From contig NW_026622863.1 in assembly GCF_023065955.2 (NCBI RefSeq), positions 41,212,177-41,276,176 on the forward strand: 64,000 bases of DNA, in the 5' to 3' direction. Below the pieces are notes generated by a model that made no database searches, was not told the origin of the DNA, and saw only the letters and a program-made list of their open reading frames with translations. This stretch comes from Ursus arctos (taxonomy: Eukaryota > Chordata > Mammalia > Carnivora > Ursidae). Positions 22,901 to 33,726 of the stretch are shown one piece after another. The translations under genes and the position numbers were made by a program. Position 1 is the first letter of the stretch. The number at the start of each line of letters is the position of its first letter.

Positions 22901-25900
22901 GAGATCCTGGGGGAGCAGCAGGGAGGCGAGAATGGCTCAGGTGATTGGATCCTTCCAGGGCCTAGGTCTCCTCTCCCCCACCACCCAGAAGGGAGAAAAG
23001 TTTAGAAATTGTTAGAAATAGGAAACAGAGCTGTATCACATAGAACTATTTATTGAGGTGAATAAAGTGGTTAGGAGCCCAGGGTCTGGGTTTGAATCCT
23101 GACTCCACCACTCACTGTATGGCCTTGGACAAGTCATATAACCTCTCTGAGCCTCAATTTTTGTCTATTTTTTCAACAATTAGAGGATAATGGCATTTCC
23201 CTCATGGAGTTGCTGTGTTGAACTGTAAGACGTGCCTGGACCTAAGAATGGGGTGGGGCTAGCAAATGATAAGCACTCAATATATGTTATTGTCATTATA
23301 ATAATAGGTAACTTCATATACTATCTTATTTATATAATCTTCACAATGATCGCGGTAGAGAATTATCCCAAACTACCAGTGAGGAGACTGAAGCTCGGTG
23401 AGTGAGAGACTAGGAATTCACACATAGAAAGTGTGTGGAAGAGTAGCCAGGTCTTAGTAGGTGCCACAGTTGTCACCTGGTATTATTAGGACCTCAATAT
23501 CCTCATCTAAGGCATTGCTTTGCAACCTCATTGCAACCCACAAGTCTCCACCCGTCTGGCCCCACTGCTCTCATCTCCTCAGCTCTCCTGAGCTCACAGC
23601 CCTCTAGCCATGATGGCCTCCCTGCTAGTCTTTCAACATGCCTGGTACCTTTCTGCCTCAGGACCTTTGTTCTGGCGGTTCCTTCCACCTGGAACACTCT
23701 TCCCCTTGATGTCCACTTGCTTCACTCCTACCTCTCCTCCAGGTGTTTTTCTCAATGTCACCTTCTCAACAAGGTTTTCCCTGGTTCACATTTGCAACTC
23801 CTTCTCTGGGGCTTTCCCTTCTCCTTCCTCAGCCTTATTGGTCCCTACAATGCTTATTTATACTTGTTAGTTATTGGCTTTGGTTTTAGTAATTGAGTGT
23901 CTCTTGCCCCTCCCTGACTGGCAAATGAGTGCCTCAAGGACTGGGAGTTTGTCTTGGTCATCATTTCCTCCACCCCTGGGGGTGCACAGGGGAGATAATA
24001 ATTGTCCCTAACTTACGTTCTTGCTATGGAGATTCCAAGGGTTAATGTGAGCAGCTGGTGACTCAAGGAGTCCAGCTGGGTTCAAAGAAATTGGGGATTT
24101 CGAGAAGGAGGAATAGGTGGGACTTAGTTCTACCAGACCCAGCAGAGTCCTGTGGAGACGCAGGTCTAGTTCTGCTAATGGAACACCCCAGGATCAGGCT
24201 GTGGCAACCCCCCCTCAGCTTAGTGGAGAAAACTCTCCAGAAGGAGGGAAGAGCCGGGGCACCTGCCCAGTTATCTTTTCCTCAGTCAGAATTGTCTCCC
24301 CCTGGCTGGGGGCAGAGTCTGGGGGCAGTTCTGTGGAGTTAGTAGCTGGTGAGACTCCCTACATATGATGGCCACCTCAAAGAGGGCGTACTTGGTGCCT
24401 GGTGCTATTTCGGGTACCTCACCAAATATTTAACTCACCCAATCTTCACCTTCTCCTGAGGTAGGGACTGAGACGGGGATGGGAGGGCTGTCTCTGAGAT
24501 GGGGACAGGAAGGGGTGCAGGCTTGGGGACTTGGTAGGTGTGAGGGGTCTAGAGGATGTCCAGGGGCTCAGGAGAAAGGCTGCGGCTGGAGACAAACACG
24601 GGCCTCATGAGTACCCAGTGGCGAAACTGAGGCTGCAGGGTGGGTAAGGAGTGAGGAGGCAGGAGCCAGGAGCTAGGGTTGGGGAACCGCCATATTGAAG
24701 AGACAGACAGAAAAGAACCTAACAAGGATTAAGAATGAGGCAGAAGAGATGGAAAAGGAAAACCAGGGGTTTGTATTAGGGATGCCAAGGAAAGCATGTG
24801 ACGCAAGGATGAGGAAGGCCCCTCTGCTCATTGTGAAGTCAGATGCCAGCCTGGCAGGGGCTTTAATCCTTAAAACCGCCCTAGGAAGAAGTTGCTCTCA
24901 CTGTCCCCACGAGTAAACTAAAGCTCATAAAGAGACAAAACTCTGTTATACTCTAAAGCTGATCCTCTGAAACATGAAGTCCTGCGTCCATGTGTTCTGC
25001 GACACATTTTAAAAATGACAAATTAAAAAAATGTAAAAGGAACACCACCTCCCCCACAGCGTTGTTTGTGGTGGTGGAGGCCCGGAGGCCCCCCGACGGG
25101 TCCGTCCCTGGAGAGGTGCACTGTGCGGCCAGGAGCAGCGGCTAGAAGCAGTGGACTAGATGCACACTGAGACACTTGGACGGATCTTAAAATCAGAGTG
25201 CTCAGGGGAAAAACAGAAAACAGAAAGAGAGAGATAACCATGCTATCTGTATACATTTAAAATTCTATTCTCAGGCTGATGGGGAAGGGCAGGACAGAAC
25301 TTTCTGCAGTGATGAAAATGTTCTGTACCTTGATAGGGACTTGAATTGCCCAGGTGTGTGTATTTGTGAAATACACAAATAGATATAATCAGTAGATACC
25401 TTTACAACCTGTATATACCATTGCATATGCATTTTACCTCAAAAGAAGTAAAATACTGTAAATAATTATCAGGCTCTAATTAGCGATATACATCCTGAAG
25501 CATTTGGAGGGTCCTGTGCTGATGTCTGCAACTTATTTTTAAATGCATTGAAAAATAAAATGGATTGATGGACAGATGGAGGAATGGATAGAGGGACAGA
25601 TACGATTTCAAGCAAGTATAGTTAAATGTTAACCGTGTTCACTGTAAAATTCTCTTGACTTTTCCATATGTTTGAAAGTTTTCATAATAAAATCTTGGAA
25701 AAATATGTCCCCCAAACACTGTACTTGGCAAAACAAACTCACAATAACAAAGAAATAGACATTATACAGGATCGAGTGGGTGCCAATGGCAGGGAGGGTA
25801 GCAATAGTATATGTAAATAAAAAGAAGTGAATGGGGGCGCCTGGGTGGCACAGCGGTTAAGCGTCTGCCTTCAGCTCAGGGTGTGATTCCAGCGTTATGG

Positions 25901-27328
25901 GATCGAGCCCATCAGGCTCTTCCGCTATGAGCCTGCTTCTTCCTCTCCCACTCCCCCTGCTTGTGTTCCCTCTCTCGCTGGCTGTCTCTATCTCTGTCAA
26001 ATAAATAAATAAAATCTTAAAAAAAAAAAAAGAAAGAAAATCTCAATCTAAAAAAAAAAAAAGAAAAAGAAGTGAATGAATGAGTGAATGAATGAATGAC
26101 CAAACCAAAACCCCACTGGCCTAATCATAACTTCCAGTCAACATCGACATAGCTGAGTTGATTGACCAAATACTGATTACTTTCTTCTAGTTGGTAAAGA
26201 GCTACTGTCTCACTCCCTCCTCTGAGAGCTTCCAGCCCCAAGGCCCTCACCTAGGACCCCCAGATGACCCATATATTCCATCCATCCCAACCACACCCTA
26301 GGGCTATAGCCGCATTTATTCCGATTGTTCTAAGCCTGGGGAGTAGCAGTAGTTACATAGTTCGAACATCTTACTTGCCAGCAGGTGCTAGGCAGGTGCC
26401 TGCTACATCCAAGTACGGAGAACTTCTCCCCCCCTCAACGTCCCCACCAACTATCCATTCTCTCCCAGCCTGAGATCCTTACCCGCCCAGAGTCCATGGC
26501 TTCTGCCAGCCTCTCAGGGCTTAGCTCCAAGGAAGCCCCTGGTTTTCTGATCCATGAGGTTAGGTCCTTCTGGAATGGGGTGGTGGGTGGAGTGGTGAGG
26601 GGGACCTGGTAGGCAGCCATACCCTCCCTCCCCCACCTTGCCAGTCCCTTACACAGAGCCGAGTACTGGTCAGCGCCGTCACCTTCAGCTGCATAAGGAT
26701 GTTCCCAGTTGGGCCAGGGGTCTCCAGGATGCCCCGTGACAGGTCCACACACCGAAGCATAGCACTGAAGTTTCCCTCATACCAGGCCTCACTGCCCAGC
26801 CAGCAGGCATTAGCTTCCGGAGCCCACCAATCCCCTTCCGGCCAACCTCCCAGCCTCCCGGGGCCTGGCCCTACTCACCCAGTCTTGACAGCTGAGTCTG
26901 GCTCCTCTTCAGTGGGTACGGCCAGCAGGGGCCGAAGGCCTAGGGTCTGGAGCTGTTGGACACAGCCCTTCACTTCCTCTGCTGTCTCACCAGCCACAAA
27001 CTGCCCGTAGATAGATGCTCGGAGAAGTGCGCCCGAGAGCCGGGAGCCCAGGAGTCGCCGAGACCAGGCCTGGAGCTGCAGTGACAGAGAGCAAGGGCTC
27101 AGAGCCCAGCCCTGGGAGTGCCCAAGGCCAGTCCCCAGGGTCCCCACTCACCGCCAGGCCATGTGTGACCAGGGGGGGCCAGGCACACAGCCGCAGCACC
27201 AACAAAGCTCGTGTCAGTTCTCCTGTGCCTTTGAGGTGAAAAGCCCCACCATCAAAGCTCAGGGGCTGCCAGCCCCCAGCAGAGGGTCCAGCTTGGGAAC
27301 AGAGCACATGACAGGTCCGAAGCATCAT
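16906..27328 (-). CDS. PRODH2: PRODH2, hydroxyproline dehydrogenase (complete)
   Basis: This mitochondrial FAD-dependent enzyme oxidises trans-4-hydroxy-L-proline to the pyrroline carboxylate, the first step of hydroxyproline breakdown towards glyoxylate. Exons in transcript order: 27152-27328, 26879-27075, 26653-26791, 26483-26569, 22826-22906, 22593-22748, 22350-22516, 18538-18648, 18024-18109 and 16906-17090. They sum to 1386 bases (461 aa plus stop), close to the human 460 aa. The start is a double Met (MMLRTC); human begins at the second, so 27323-27325 is the alternative start. The conserved (beta-alpha)8 barrel motifs are intact: HVRLLVDAEYT, FGVKLVRGAYLDKE, HLMVASHNEES and the C-terminal LIRRAQENRSVLQGAR. 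I see no disabling change. The largest intron (22907-26482) carries LINE2, LINE1 and SINE insertions. Confidence 0.96.
17150..18010. other. Last PRODH2 intron, LINE1-like remnant
   Basis: The start of this stretch (AGAACATGGCAGACTAGG at about 17167-17184) resembles the opening of an old L1 element; the rest is too diverged for me to place. No gene is supported. Confidence 0.3.
18740..18910 (+). repeat. MIR-like SINE
   Basis: The stretch shows the pattern 'ctctggagtcagacaa ... cctgtttcctctcttgtaac ... gttgagggtggagtgagatga', typical of a diverged MIR in a PRODH2 intron. Confidence 0.45.
19590..19735 (-). repeat. MIR-like SINE, antisense
   Basis: The CCCATTTTACAGAGGGGAAG, GGTTACACAGCTGAAAGTGA and GGGATTTGAACCTAGG words are the reverse complement of the MIR core and 3' part. 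Confidence 0.6.
19971..20150 (-). repeat. CAN-SINE, antisense
   Basis: A T-rich head is followed by the GAGAGAGCAAG-type body and AACCAACTAAGCTATCCAGG, the reverse complement of the tRNA-like head. It is flanked by ATCATTTTGATTTT at 19957-19970 and 20151-20164. Confidence 0.85.
20165..20378 (-). repeat. CAN-SINE, antisense, second insertion at the same target
   Basis: It runs from AAAGATTTATTTATTC to GACTGAGCCACCCAGGCACC. It begins right after the target repeat of the preceding SINE and is followed by a third copy of CATTTTGATTTT at 20379-20390. Confidence 0.85.
20400..21065 (+). repeat. LINE1 3' end (old L1M type)
   Basis: The words GGTGCAGCAGCTTTGGAAAA, CAGCGATTCCACTCGTAGAG, CCAAATGCCCATCAGTTGAT and GTGGAATATTATTTAGATGT, followed by AGGCTGCCAGGGCCTGAGG, follow the L1 ORF2 end and 3' UTR in sense orientation. 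Confidence 0.75.
21430..21595 (+). repeat. MIR SINE
   Basis: It shows TTCTAGAGTCAGTCTGCTGG, TGACCTTGGGTAAGTGATTC and TTCCTTCCTCTGTGAAATGG in MIR order. Confidence 0.75.
21600..22250 (+). repeat. Unassigned ancient interspersed repeat, copy
   Basis: The pattern 'gagcactgggcgctcagcaatgaaca', ..., 'gacatgcaaaggccctgg', ..., 'ggaagggttttgaactgagg', ..., 'gctccccctggctgcctgtg' recurs in diverged form at 100-960, 1875-2990 and 31450-31860. I recognise it as a common mammalian repeat but cannot name the family. Confidence 0.5.
23060..23290 (+). repeat. MIR SINE
   Basis: GGTTTGAATCCTGACTCCAC, CTTGGACAAGTCATATAACC and TCTCTGAGCCTCAATTTTTG follow the MIR consensus inside the large PRODH2 intron. Confidence 0.8.
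23530..23975 (+). repeat. LINE2 3' end
   Basis: TGCCTCAGGACCTTTGTTCT, ACCTGGAACACTCTTCCCCT and CTCAAGGACTGGGAGTTTGT are in LINE2 order. The open frames at 23531-23896 and 23610-23870 are repeat artefacts. Confidence 0.7.
25250..25715 (+). repeat. LINE1 3' UTR-like remnant
   Basis: GATGAAAATGTTCTGTACCT and the following AT-rich sequence resemble old L1M 3' UTRs. Borders are approximate. Confidence 0.45.
25834..26063 (+). repeat. CAN-SINE, sense, nearly consensus
   Basis: It runs from GGGGGCGCCTGGGTGGCACA through the GATCGAGCCC box to AAATAAATAAATAAAATCTT and an A-rich tail. A perfect 15-base target duplication AAAAAGAAGTGAATG flanks it at 25819-25833 and 26064-26078, which points to a fairly young insertion. 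Confidence 0.92.
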
Positions 27329-27599
27329 GAACCCCTAGCTGCTTCTAGAGCAAGTGAAGGGGCTTTGGAGGCAGGAGGTCTACCAAGTGCCCCTTGCCCG
27401 GCCAGGGGCAGAGTGACTGATTAACCAGGCAGTAGCCAGGGCAAGGCGAATCTTTTAGGGTCATAGACTCCTTGGGGGGCAGTTAATTATTAACTGATGG
27501 GGACAGAGTTCAAAATAACGGGGACAGGGATGGAAACCCCCAATCATAGCCCCCAACAACCCTCAGCAGAACACTCACGATTGTGAGACGCCCACCGTG

Positions 27600-27720
27600 T
27601 GCCAGTGGGTGTTAAGGGAAAGCATGGGCTCTGAACAAGGATCTCCAGGTTCAAGGCAATTCGATTTTGTGATCTTGGGAAAGTTACTTAACCTCGCTTG
27701 TTGCAATTACTACATCTTCA
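27600..27720 (+). repeat. MIR-like SINE
   Basis: AAGCATGGGCTCTGAACAAG and GATCTTGGGAAAGTTACTTA match the MIR pattern. Confidence 0.5.
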
Positions 27721-27779
27721 AACAGGAAAGACGGCAGTGTTACTGAATCAATTTGAAAACGTACGTAACCTGTAACCCA

Positions 27780-28312
27780 GCTGTTCCAGGCTGAGCATAC
27801 ATCTTAGAGAATTGGAACGTGGCCGTCGGGAAACATGTAGAGGGAGGAACATTCACAGCCGCATTGTTTGTAACGGCCACAAGCCGCCCAAATCTCCATC
27901 AACCAGAGAATGGGTAGAGATGCACTGTGGGCTACAAAGGCAAACTATATGGAATATTATACAGCAATGAAAAAGGAACAGACTCCTGATGCGTCCAACT
28001 CCATGGTTAAATCTCACATGCATAGCGGTGAGTGAAAGAAGCCAGATGCCAAAGAGGACACACTGCATCATTCTGTTCAATACACTTGAAAGCAGGGAAA
28101 ATGAAACACTAGTGTTAGGAATATGTACATGGGTAGCTGAACCATTCAGGAAAGACAAAAAAGGAAATGATTATCTCAAAAGTCAGAGATATTGTTACCT
28201 CGGGCGATGGGAGGAGCTGTAACTGGGTAGGGACTTCTGGGGGCTTCCCTGTCCTTTTTTCTTAACCTGATGATTCACAGTTGTTCATATTCTAAGTATT
28301 TTTGAAAATATT

Positions 28313-28356
<44 letters not shown>

Positions 28357-28590
28357 GAGAGAGGGAGAGCACAAGTGGGTGGAGGGGCAGGGGGAGAAGC
28401 AGACTCCCTGCTGAGGGGGGAGCCCCATGTGGGGCTCGATCCCAGGACCCTAAGATCCTGACCTGAGCAGAAGGCAAACACTCAACCGACTGAGTCACCC
28501 AGGCAGCCCCCTAAGTACTTTTTTTTCATGTCATACACCTACATTTTATACTCCTGAATGTACCATACATTTCACAATAAAATAAAAAGG
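27780..28590 (+). repeat. LINE1 3' end split by a SINE
   Basis: CATTGTTTGTAACGGCCACA, ATATGGAATATTATACAGCA and CACACTGCATCATTCTGTTC follow the L1 3' end. The SINE at 28305-28510 interrupts it, and the poly(A)-like end returns at 28511-28590. Confidence 0.65.
28305..28510 (-). repeat. CAN-SINE, antisense, with long (ATTT)n head
   Basis: An (ATTT)n run of about 50 bases is followed by the SINE body and CGACTGAGTCACCCAGGC. The flanks CTAAGTATTTTT (28292-28303) and CTAAGTACTTTT (28511-28522) are a target duplication with one mismatch. Confidence 0.85.
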
Positions 28591-29239
28591 AAACATGAAT
28601 CAGAGTGCCAGTCTCTTGGGGCTGTTGTGAGGAGCCGGTGCGTTCATGTGCTCACGCAGCCTGGTCCTCAGACGTGCTCAGTAAGTACAGCCTATGATCG
28701 TTAGGTGCTGGGTGTGCACGATCTCCCTGGTGCCCGTGCCCCCAGTGAGGTGCACACTGTTCACCACTCCTGTGTTTGGGGATCCCCAAAACCACCTCAG
28801 GTTCAGTGACTCGCTAGAAGGATCCACAGAACTCAGAAAAGCTGTTTTACTCACTGTCAGGGTTTATTCCAAGGATACAGATTAAAAATAGCAAAGGGAA
28901 GAGGCACAGGGGATCCAGGTGGCCCCAGGCACAAACTTCTAGTCATTCTCTCCCAGGGCCATGGAGCACACAGTGCTCAGTGCTCCCAGCCCCAGTGCGT
29001 GACGACACGCCCGGGGAATGGCAGCCAGGGGCCCTCACGTGAGCCTTGGTGTCCAGGCTTTCTGCTGGGGGGTCAGTCACACAGTCACCGCTGTGCTCAC
29101 ATATGATTGACGTTAGTCTCTAGGTCCTCCAGAGGTCAAGCTGACACTGCATGTCCTCAGGTGAACAAAACACTCTTACCAAGCAGGATATTCCAAGAGG
29201 TTACCTCCCAGGAGCCAGGCAAAATTAATCTTTGACCGC

Positions 29240-29365
29240 ATAACCCCTAATTCACAGGTGTTAAAAGCAGAGGCTCAGAGAGGTAGAGCTACCTACCTGA
29301 AATCACACAGCCAGTGGGTGGCCAAGTATGGGTTTAATGACCTCATCCGCTAGACCCCAGGCTCA
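29240..29365 (-). repeat. MIR-like SINE, antisense
   Basis: AGAGGCTCAGAGAGGTAGAG and AAATCACACAGCCAGTGGGT match the MIR reverse complement. Confidence 0.6.
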
Positions 29366-29799
29366 AGATTTTAGCCATGCAGCCTCTTTTTGCAGTCTTT
29401 TATCAGTACCTAGTTCACAGAACACGTGCGTAGAGTCAGACTATAAATCCGGTAAAGCTTGAACTAAGTCTTTAAACAGTTTTGTTTTAATTCCATGCAC
29501 AGTTCATATTTAAAAAAGTAAAATACTACGAAAGGAGGCAGAGTGAAAGATTAGTCTTTCTCCCACTCCTGAATTTCAGCCCCTCAATTTCCTCCCTGTA
29601 AGGCAATGGGCTATCCTTGCAAAGACAGAATACACACTTATGAGAAATGAGAAAATACTTTTCATTCCTTTGCACATTGATTTTTTTTTTACTTGACAAT
29701 GTATTTTGAAAGATCATTCCCATCTCAGCACATATAGCTTCGTCTCAAATTTGAGACGTTCTATGTTGTCTCTTCCTTTAGTCTTTAATAGAATCTACC

Positions 29800-30260
29800 A
29801 GTAAAGTCATTCAGGCCAGTTGTCTTTGTGGGAAGTTTGTATTTTTTTTTAAGATTTTATTTATTTATTTTGTGGGAAGTTTTTAAATAATGAATTCAAT
29901 TTCTTTAATAAATATAGGGCTCTTCATATTTTCTATTTCACAAGCTTTCATTCCTTGTGTTTTTCAAGGAATCGTCACTTCATCTAAATTGTCAAATCTA
30001 ACTATGGAATCTGTAGAGATAACCTCTCTTTCACTCTTGATATTGGTCATTTCTGTTCTCTTTTTCTCTCCATCAGTCTAGCTAGGGATTTTATCAATCT
30101 TGTTGATCTTTTCAAACAACTAGCTTGGGCTTTGTTAATTTTCTCTATGGTTTGCTGATCTGTCTCATTTTTAACGTTTGCAGATTGTACTGTTGTATGG
30201 ACTCTCCTCATTGATGATTTCATTTTTCTCTGACACTTAGCATAAAAATTGGCAAACACA
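29800..30260 (-). repeat. LINE1 ORF2 fragment, antisense
   Basis: The minus-strand frame at 30047-30259 encodes an L1 ORF2-like piece (EKINKAQAS, RLIKSLARLMERKRE). The frame is broken on both sides. Confidence 0.7.
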
Positions 30261-30391
30261 GTTTAAAGAATGACCACAGACCACTTATACACCCTCTACC
30301 TAGATCCAGCAACCTTGCCACCTTTGCTTTTTCTCTCCTCTTTCCCTCTTAATATAAACATGTGCCCCATATCATTTGAAAGTAAGTTACA

Positions 30392-30583
30392 GGGGCGCGT
30401 GGGTGGCTCAGTCCGTTAAGTGTCTGCCTTCAGCTCAGGTCATGATCCCAGGGTCCTGGAATCGAGCTCAGCTGGAAGCCTGCTTCTCCCTCTCCCTCTG
30501 CCTGCCGCTTCCCTTGCTTGGGCTCTCTCTCTCTCTGTCAAATAAATAAATGAAATATTAGAAAAGAAAAAAAAAGAAAAAGG
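30392..30583 (+). repeat. CAN-SINE, sense
   Basis: Begins GGGGCGCGTGGGTGGCTCAG and ends TCAAATAAATAAATGAAATA plus A-tail. Confidence 0.88.
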
Positions 30584-30633
30584 AAGTTATAAACCCTGTG
30601 GCATCTCAGCATGTATGTCTTAAGAATAAGAAC

Positions 30634-30825
30634 GGGGCACCTGGGTGGCACAGTCGGCTGAATGTCTGGCGCTTGATTTCAGCTCAGGTTGTGATCTCAG
30701 GGTCTCGAGGTGAGCCCCACTTCAGGCTCCTTGCTCAGCAGGGAGTCTGCTTGAGATTGTCTCCCTTTCCCTCTGCCCCTTCCCCTGCTCATTCTCTCTC
30801 TCAAATAAATAAATCTGAAAAAAAG
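30634..30825 (+). repeat. CAN-SINE, sense
   Basis: Begins GGGGCACCTGGGTGGCACAG and ends CTCAAATAAATAAATCTG plus A-tail. The open frame at 30598-30882 is SINE-derived. Confidence 0.88.
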
Positions 30826-31061
30826 AAGAACATCCTCCTACATGCCCACACCACCATCTCACATCTAAGAAAATATCAATAATTCCTTAGTATCAATATC
30901 GAATTTGTGTTCAGTTTTCCCCAATTGACTCCAAAATGGCTTTTATAGCTGTTATTATTATTTTTTAAACCAGAGTCAATCCATGCCCATCCATGCTTTG
31001 CATTTGGTTGTTATGTCTCTTTAGTGTTTGGGGTATATTTTTGGTACAGTCCTCATGATTT

Positions 31062-31220
31062 TTTTACAGATTTACTTATTTATTTGAGACAGTGTGGCAG
31101 GAGGGGCAGAGGGAGAGAAAGAAGTTCAAACAGACTTCCTGCTGAGCACAGAGCCCGACGACAACAACAACAGCGATGCAGAGCTGGATCTCATGACCCT
31201 GAGACCCCAGGTGTCTTGTC
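31062..31220 (-). repeat. Truncated CAN-SINE, antisense
   Basis: It runs from TTTACTTATTTATTTGAGAC to CCTGAGACCCCAGGTGTC. The body is shortened and holds a CAACAACAACAGC insertion. Confidence 0.65.
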
Positions 31221-31449
31221 GAATGCCCCACGTGCTGTAGTTCCCTGATTATACTCATGTGATGTCACCTAATGTGTTCCTTTATCCTATGTATTTACTG
31301 TAAATCCTGTGTTTTGGTCAAGAGTCATAATTTAGTAGAACAGCCTCCTACTGGTGACCGTTAGGTTGACTCCAGAGTCCCCAAGCCTGGTCTCTTAATC
31401 ACCATGTTATTAGGCCTCCCAGGCTCCTCATCAGCTCTGCCAGAGCAGC

Positions 31450-31860
31450 CTTGACAGAAGGGTAGGAGACAGGCTGAGGGGCTAGGTTCAAAGCCTTCCC
31501 ACACCTGCCATTGGACGATTAAGAGGACTAGAGTTCGTAGAGGTATAGGGAGAGGAGAGAAGCCAGAAACAAAATTGTCTTTTGGGACTAGATTGTGAGG
31601 GACCTTAAATATTCATTATGAAGAACTGATTTTACCTTGAGCACACTGGGGAGCTGTGGAAGATTCTAGCTGTGGGAGAGAAACTCACATTTAGGCTTTA
31701 AGAGGATCCCTCTGGAAAAAAAAATAAAGAAGATCCCCCTGGCTGCCCAGTGGGAGAGTAGATAAGAGAGAGGGTTAGAGTCTAGAAGCCAGGGAGGAGA
31801 CTGAGGCAGGGATAGGGGTGCAAGGATGAGGCGGGGCCAGAGTGGAGAGATAAATAGGGC
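31450..31860 (+). repeat. Unassigned ancient repeat, further copy
   Basis: GTGAGGGACCTTAAATATTC and GATCCCCCTGGCTGCCCAGT match the family also seen at 21600-22250. Confidence 0.4.
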
Positions 31861-32429
31861 GCCACACAGATGGGAGATCCCCCCAAATCCTCATGGAAAC
31901 CCCAAATCCGAAGGGTGACAGTCACAAACACTTTGATCAGTGTGGCATTTGAGGGACACTGTCTACTCACTCTGACCCCCAAAAACTTCTCCATGAGAAC
32001 CCCAGGTTCCAGGGAATCCAGCACAGGGACTCTAGCCAAGTGTGGGGAGCAGATATACAGGCTTCTGACTCCTTTCCCAGATTTCCCCCTTGCAATCTCT
32101 AAAGTACTCCTTTCTCCTTACCTGGTAAGAGGAAGGAGTAGTTTAGTTTTTGTCTTGCTTTGTTACCCAGGTACAGGCAGCACAACTTAGGTGCTGAATA
32201 ACTATTGAATGAATGCATGAAACAAACCAGAGTATTGGCGCCTTCAGACCAAAGAGTGGTCTCCCTGGACCGCCTCAGTGTATGAATCCTCCTGGGGGTT
32301 CCCATCTCAAGGATGCCCCTCCCTTGCTCCCCATGGTTCTGAAGAGAACGAAAAGCTCCTTCAAATGGTCTTCAAGGCCATCACCAGTGTCTCAACATTG
32401 GCTGCACACTGAGATCACCTGGAGAGATT

Positions 32430-32735
32430 ATTTTAATTTTATTTTTAAAATGATCATACCATAAAAAATAACTTTTTTTTCTTCTGGTGGGCAGTTCAAT
32501 GAATTTTATCACATGTGTAAATTCATTTCACACACACACCCCCATTGCAATCAAGATAAGAACATAAGTTGCATCCTCCCAAAACATTGCTTTTGCAGCC
32601 ACACCCTCTCCCCACCCATAACTCCCGATGACCGCTGATCGTTTCTAACATCGCTGTGGTTTTGTATTGTTGAGAATGTCAAATATATGCAGCCATATGG
32701 TATGTAATCTTTGAGATGGTCTTCTTTCGCTTAAC
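32430..32735 (-). repeat. LINE1 3' region, antisense
   Basis: CAGTTCAATGAATTTTATCA, AATCAAGATAAGAACATAAG and CCGATGACCGCTGATCG follow the antisense 3' part of old L1M elements; a better-preserved relative lies at 40330-40700. Confidence 0.6.
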
Positions 32736-32867
32736 ATGACCCCTACACTCCACTGACTTAGACCTCACATATCCCCCCACCACCCTCTTATACTCCTTGT
32801 TGTCTCTTCTTCCTGTTCAGGGCCTTTGCACTTGCTGTTCCTTTTCCCTTAAAACTCTCCCCTTCCT

Positions 32868-32998
32868 GGGGTGCCTGTAGGGCTCAGTCAGTGAAGCATC
32901 TGACTCTTGATCTCAGCTCAGGTCTTGATCTCAGGGTTGTGAGTCCAAGCCCCACATTGGGCTCCAGGCTAGGTATGGAGCCTACTTAAAATACAAAC
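32868..32998 (+). repeat. CAN-SINE, sense, truncated 3' end
   Basis: Begins GGGGTGCCTGTAGGGCTCAG and stops at CTACTTAAAATACAAAC, directly abutting the next SINE. Confidence 0.75.
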
Positions 32999-33230
32999 GG
33001 GGGCCTGGGTGGCTTAGTTGGTTGGGTGTCCGACTCTTGATTTTGGTTAGGTTGTGATCTCGGGGTCATGGGACTGGGCCCCACGTCAGGCTCCGCGCTC
33101 AGCATGGAGTCTGCTGGAGAGTCTCTCTCTCCCCCTCCTCCTCTGCTTCTCCCCTCTCCCCCCCACTGCTTGTGCTCTTTCTCTCTCTCTCTCTCTCTCT
33201 AAAACAAATAAATCTTTAAACAAACAAACA
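32999..33230 (+). repeat. CAN-SINE, sense
   Basis: Begins GGGGGCCTGGGTGGCTTAG, has a long (CT)n run at about 33178-33200 and ends AAACAAATAAATCTTTAAAC. Confidence 0.82.
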
Positions 33231-33432
33231 GTGGCACCTGGGTGGCTCAGATGATTAAGCATCTGCCTTCGGCTCAGGTCATGATCTCCGGGTCCTGGGA
33301 TTGAGTCCCACGTCGGCTCCTGGCTCAACAGGGGGTCTGCTTCTCCCTCTGCCTCTCCGCCTTCTCATACTCCCTCTGTATCTCTCTGTCTCAAATGAAT
33401 AAATAAAATCTTTAAAATAATAAAAAAATAAA
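33231..33432 (+). repeat. CAN-SINE, sense
   Basis: Begins GTGGCACCTGGGTGGCTCAG and ends GAATAAATAAAATCTTTAAA. The minus-strand open frames here come from the SINE. Confidence 0.86.
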
Positions 33433-33552
33433 CAACTCTTCCCTTTTTTATTTGCATAATTAACTCCCACATGTCCTCAGGTCTCAGGATTTAAGGTGCG
33501 CCCTCAACAAGGCCTACCCTGAGCAGCCCCTGCCTTGAGGGGAAGTTTAAAG

Positions 33553-33726
33553 TTTTTTTGTTTTTGTTTTTGTCAGAGAGAGAGCGCATGAGCACAAGCA
33601 GGGGGAAAGGAAGAAACAGGCTCCCCACTAAGCAAGGAGCCTGACGCAGGGCTCGATCCCAGGACCCTGGGATCATGACCTGAGCCGAAGGCAGATGCTT
33701 AACCAACTGAGCCACCCAGGTGTCCT
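33553..33726 (-). repeat. CAN-SINE, antisense
   Basis: A T-rich head and GAGAGAGAGCGCATGAGCAC are followed by AACTGAGCCACCCAGGTGTC. Confidence 0.85.

Noticed and set aside
22380..23015. 211-codon plus-strand frame
   Set aside because: It is antisense to PRODH2 exons 5-7; the minus strand encodes the conserved enzyme.
30598..30882. 94-codon plus-strand frame
   Set aside because: It runs through a CAN-SINE; its residues match the translation of the SINE body.
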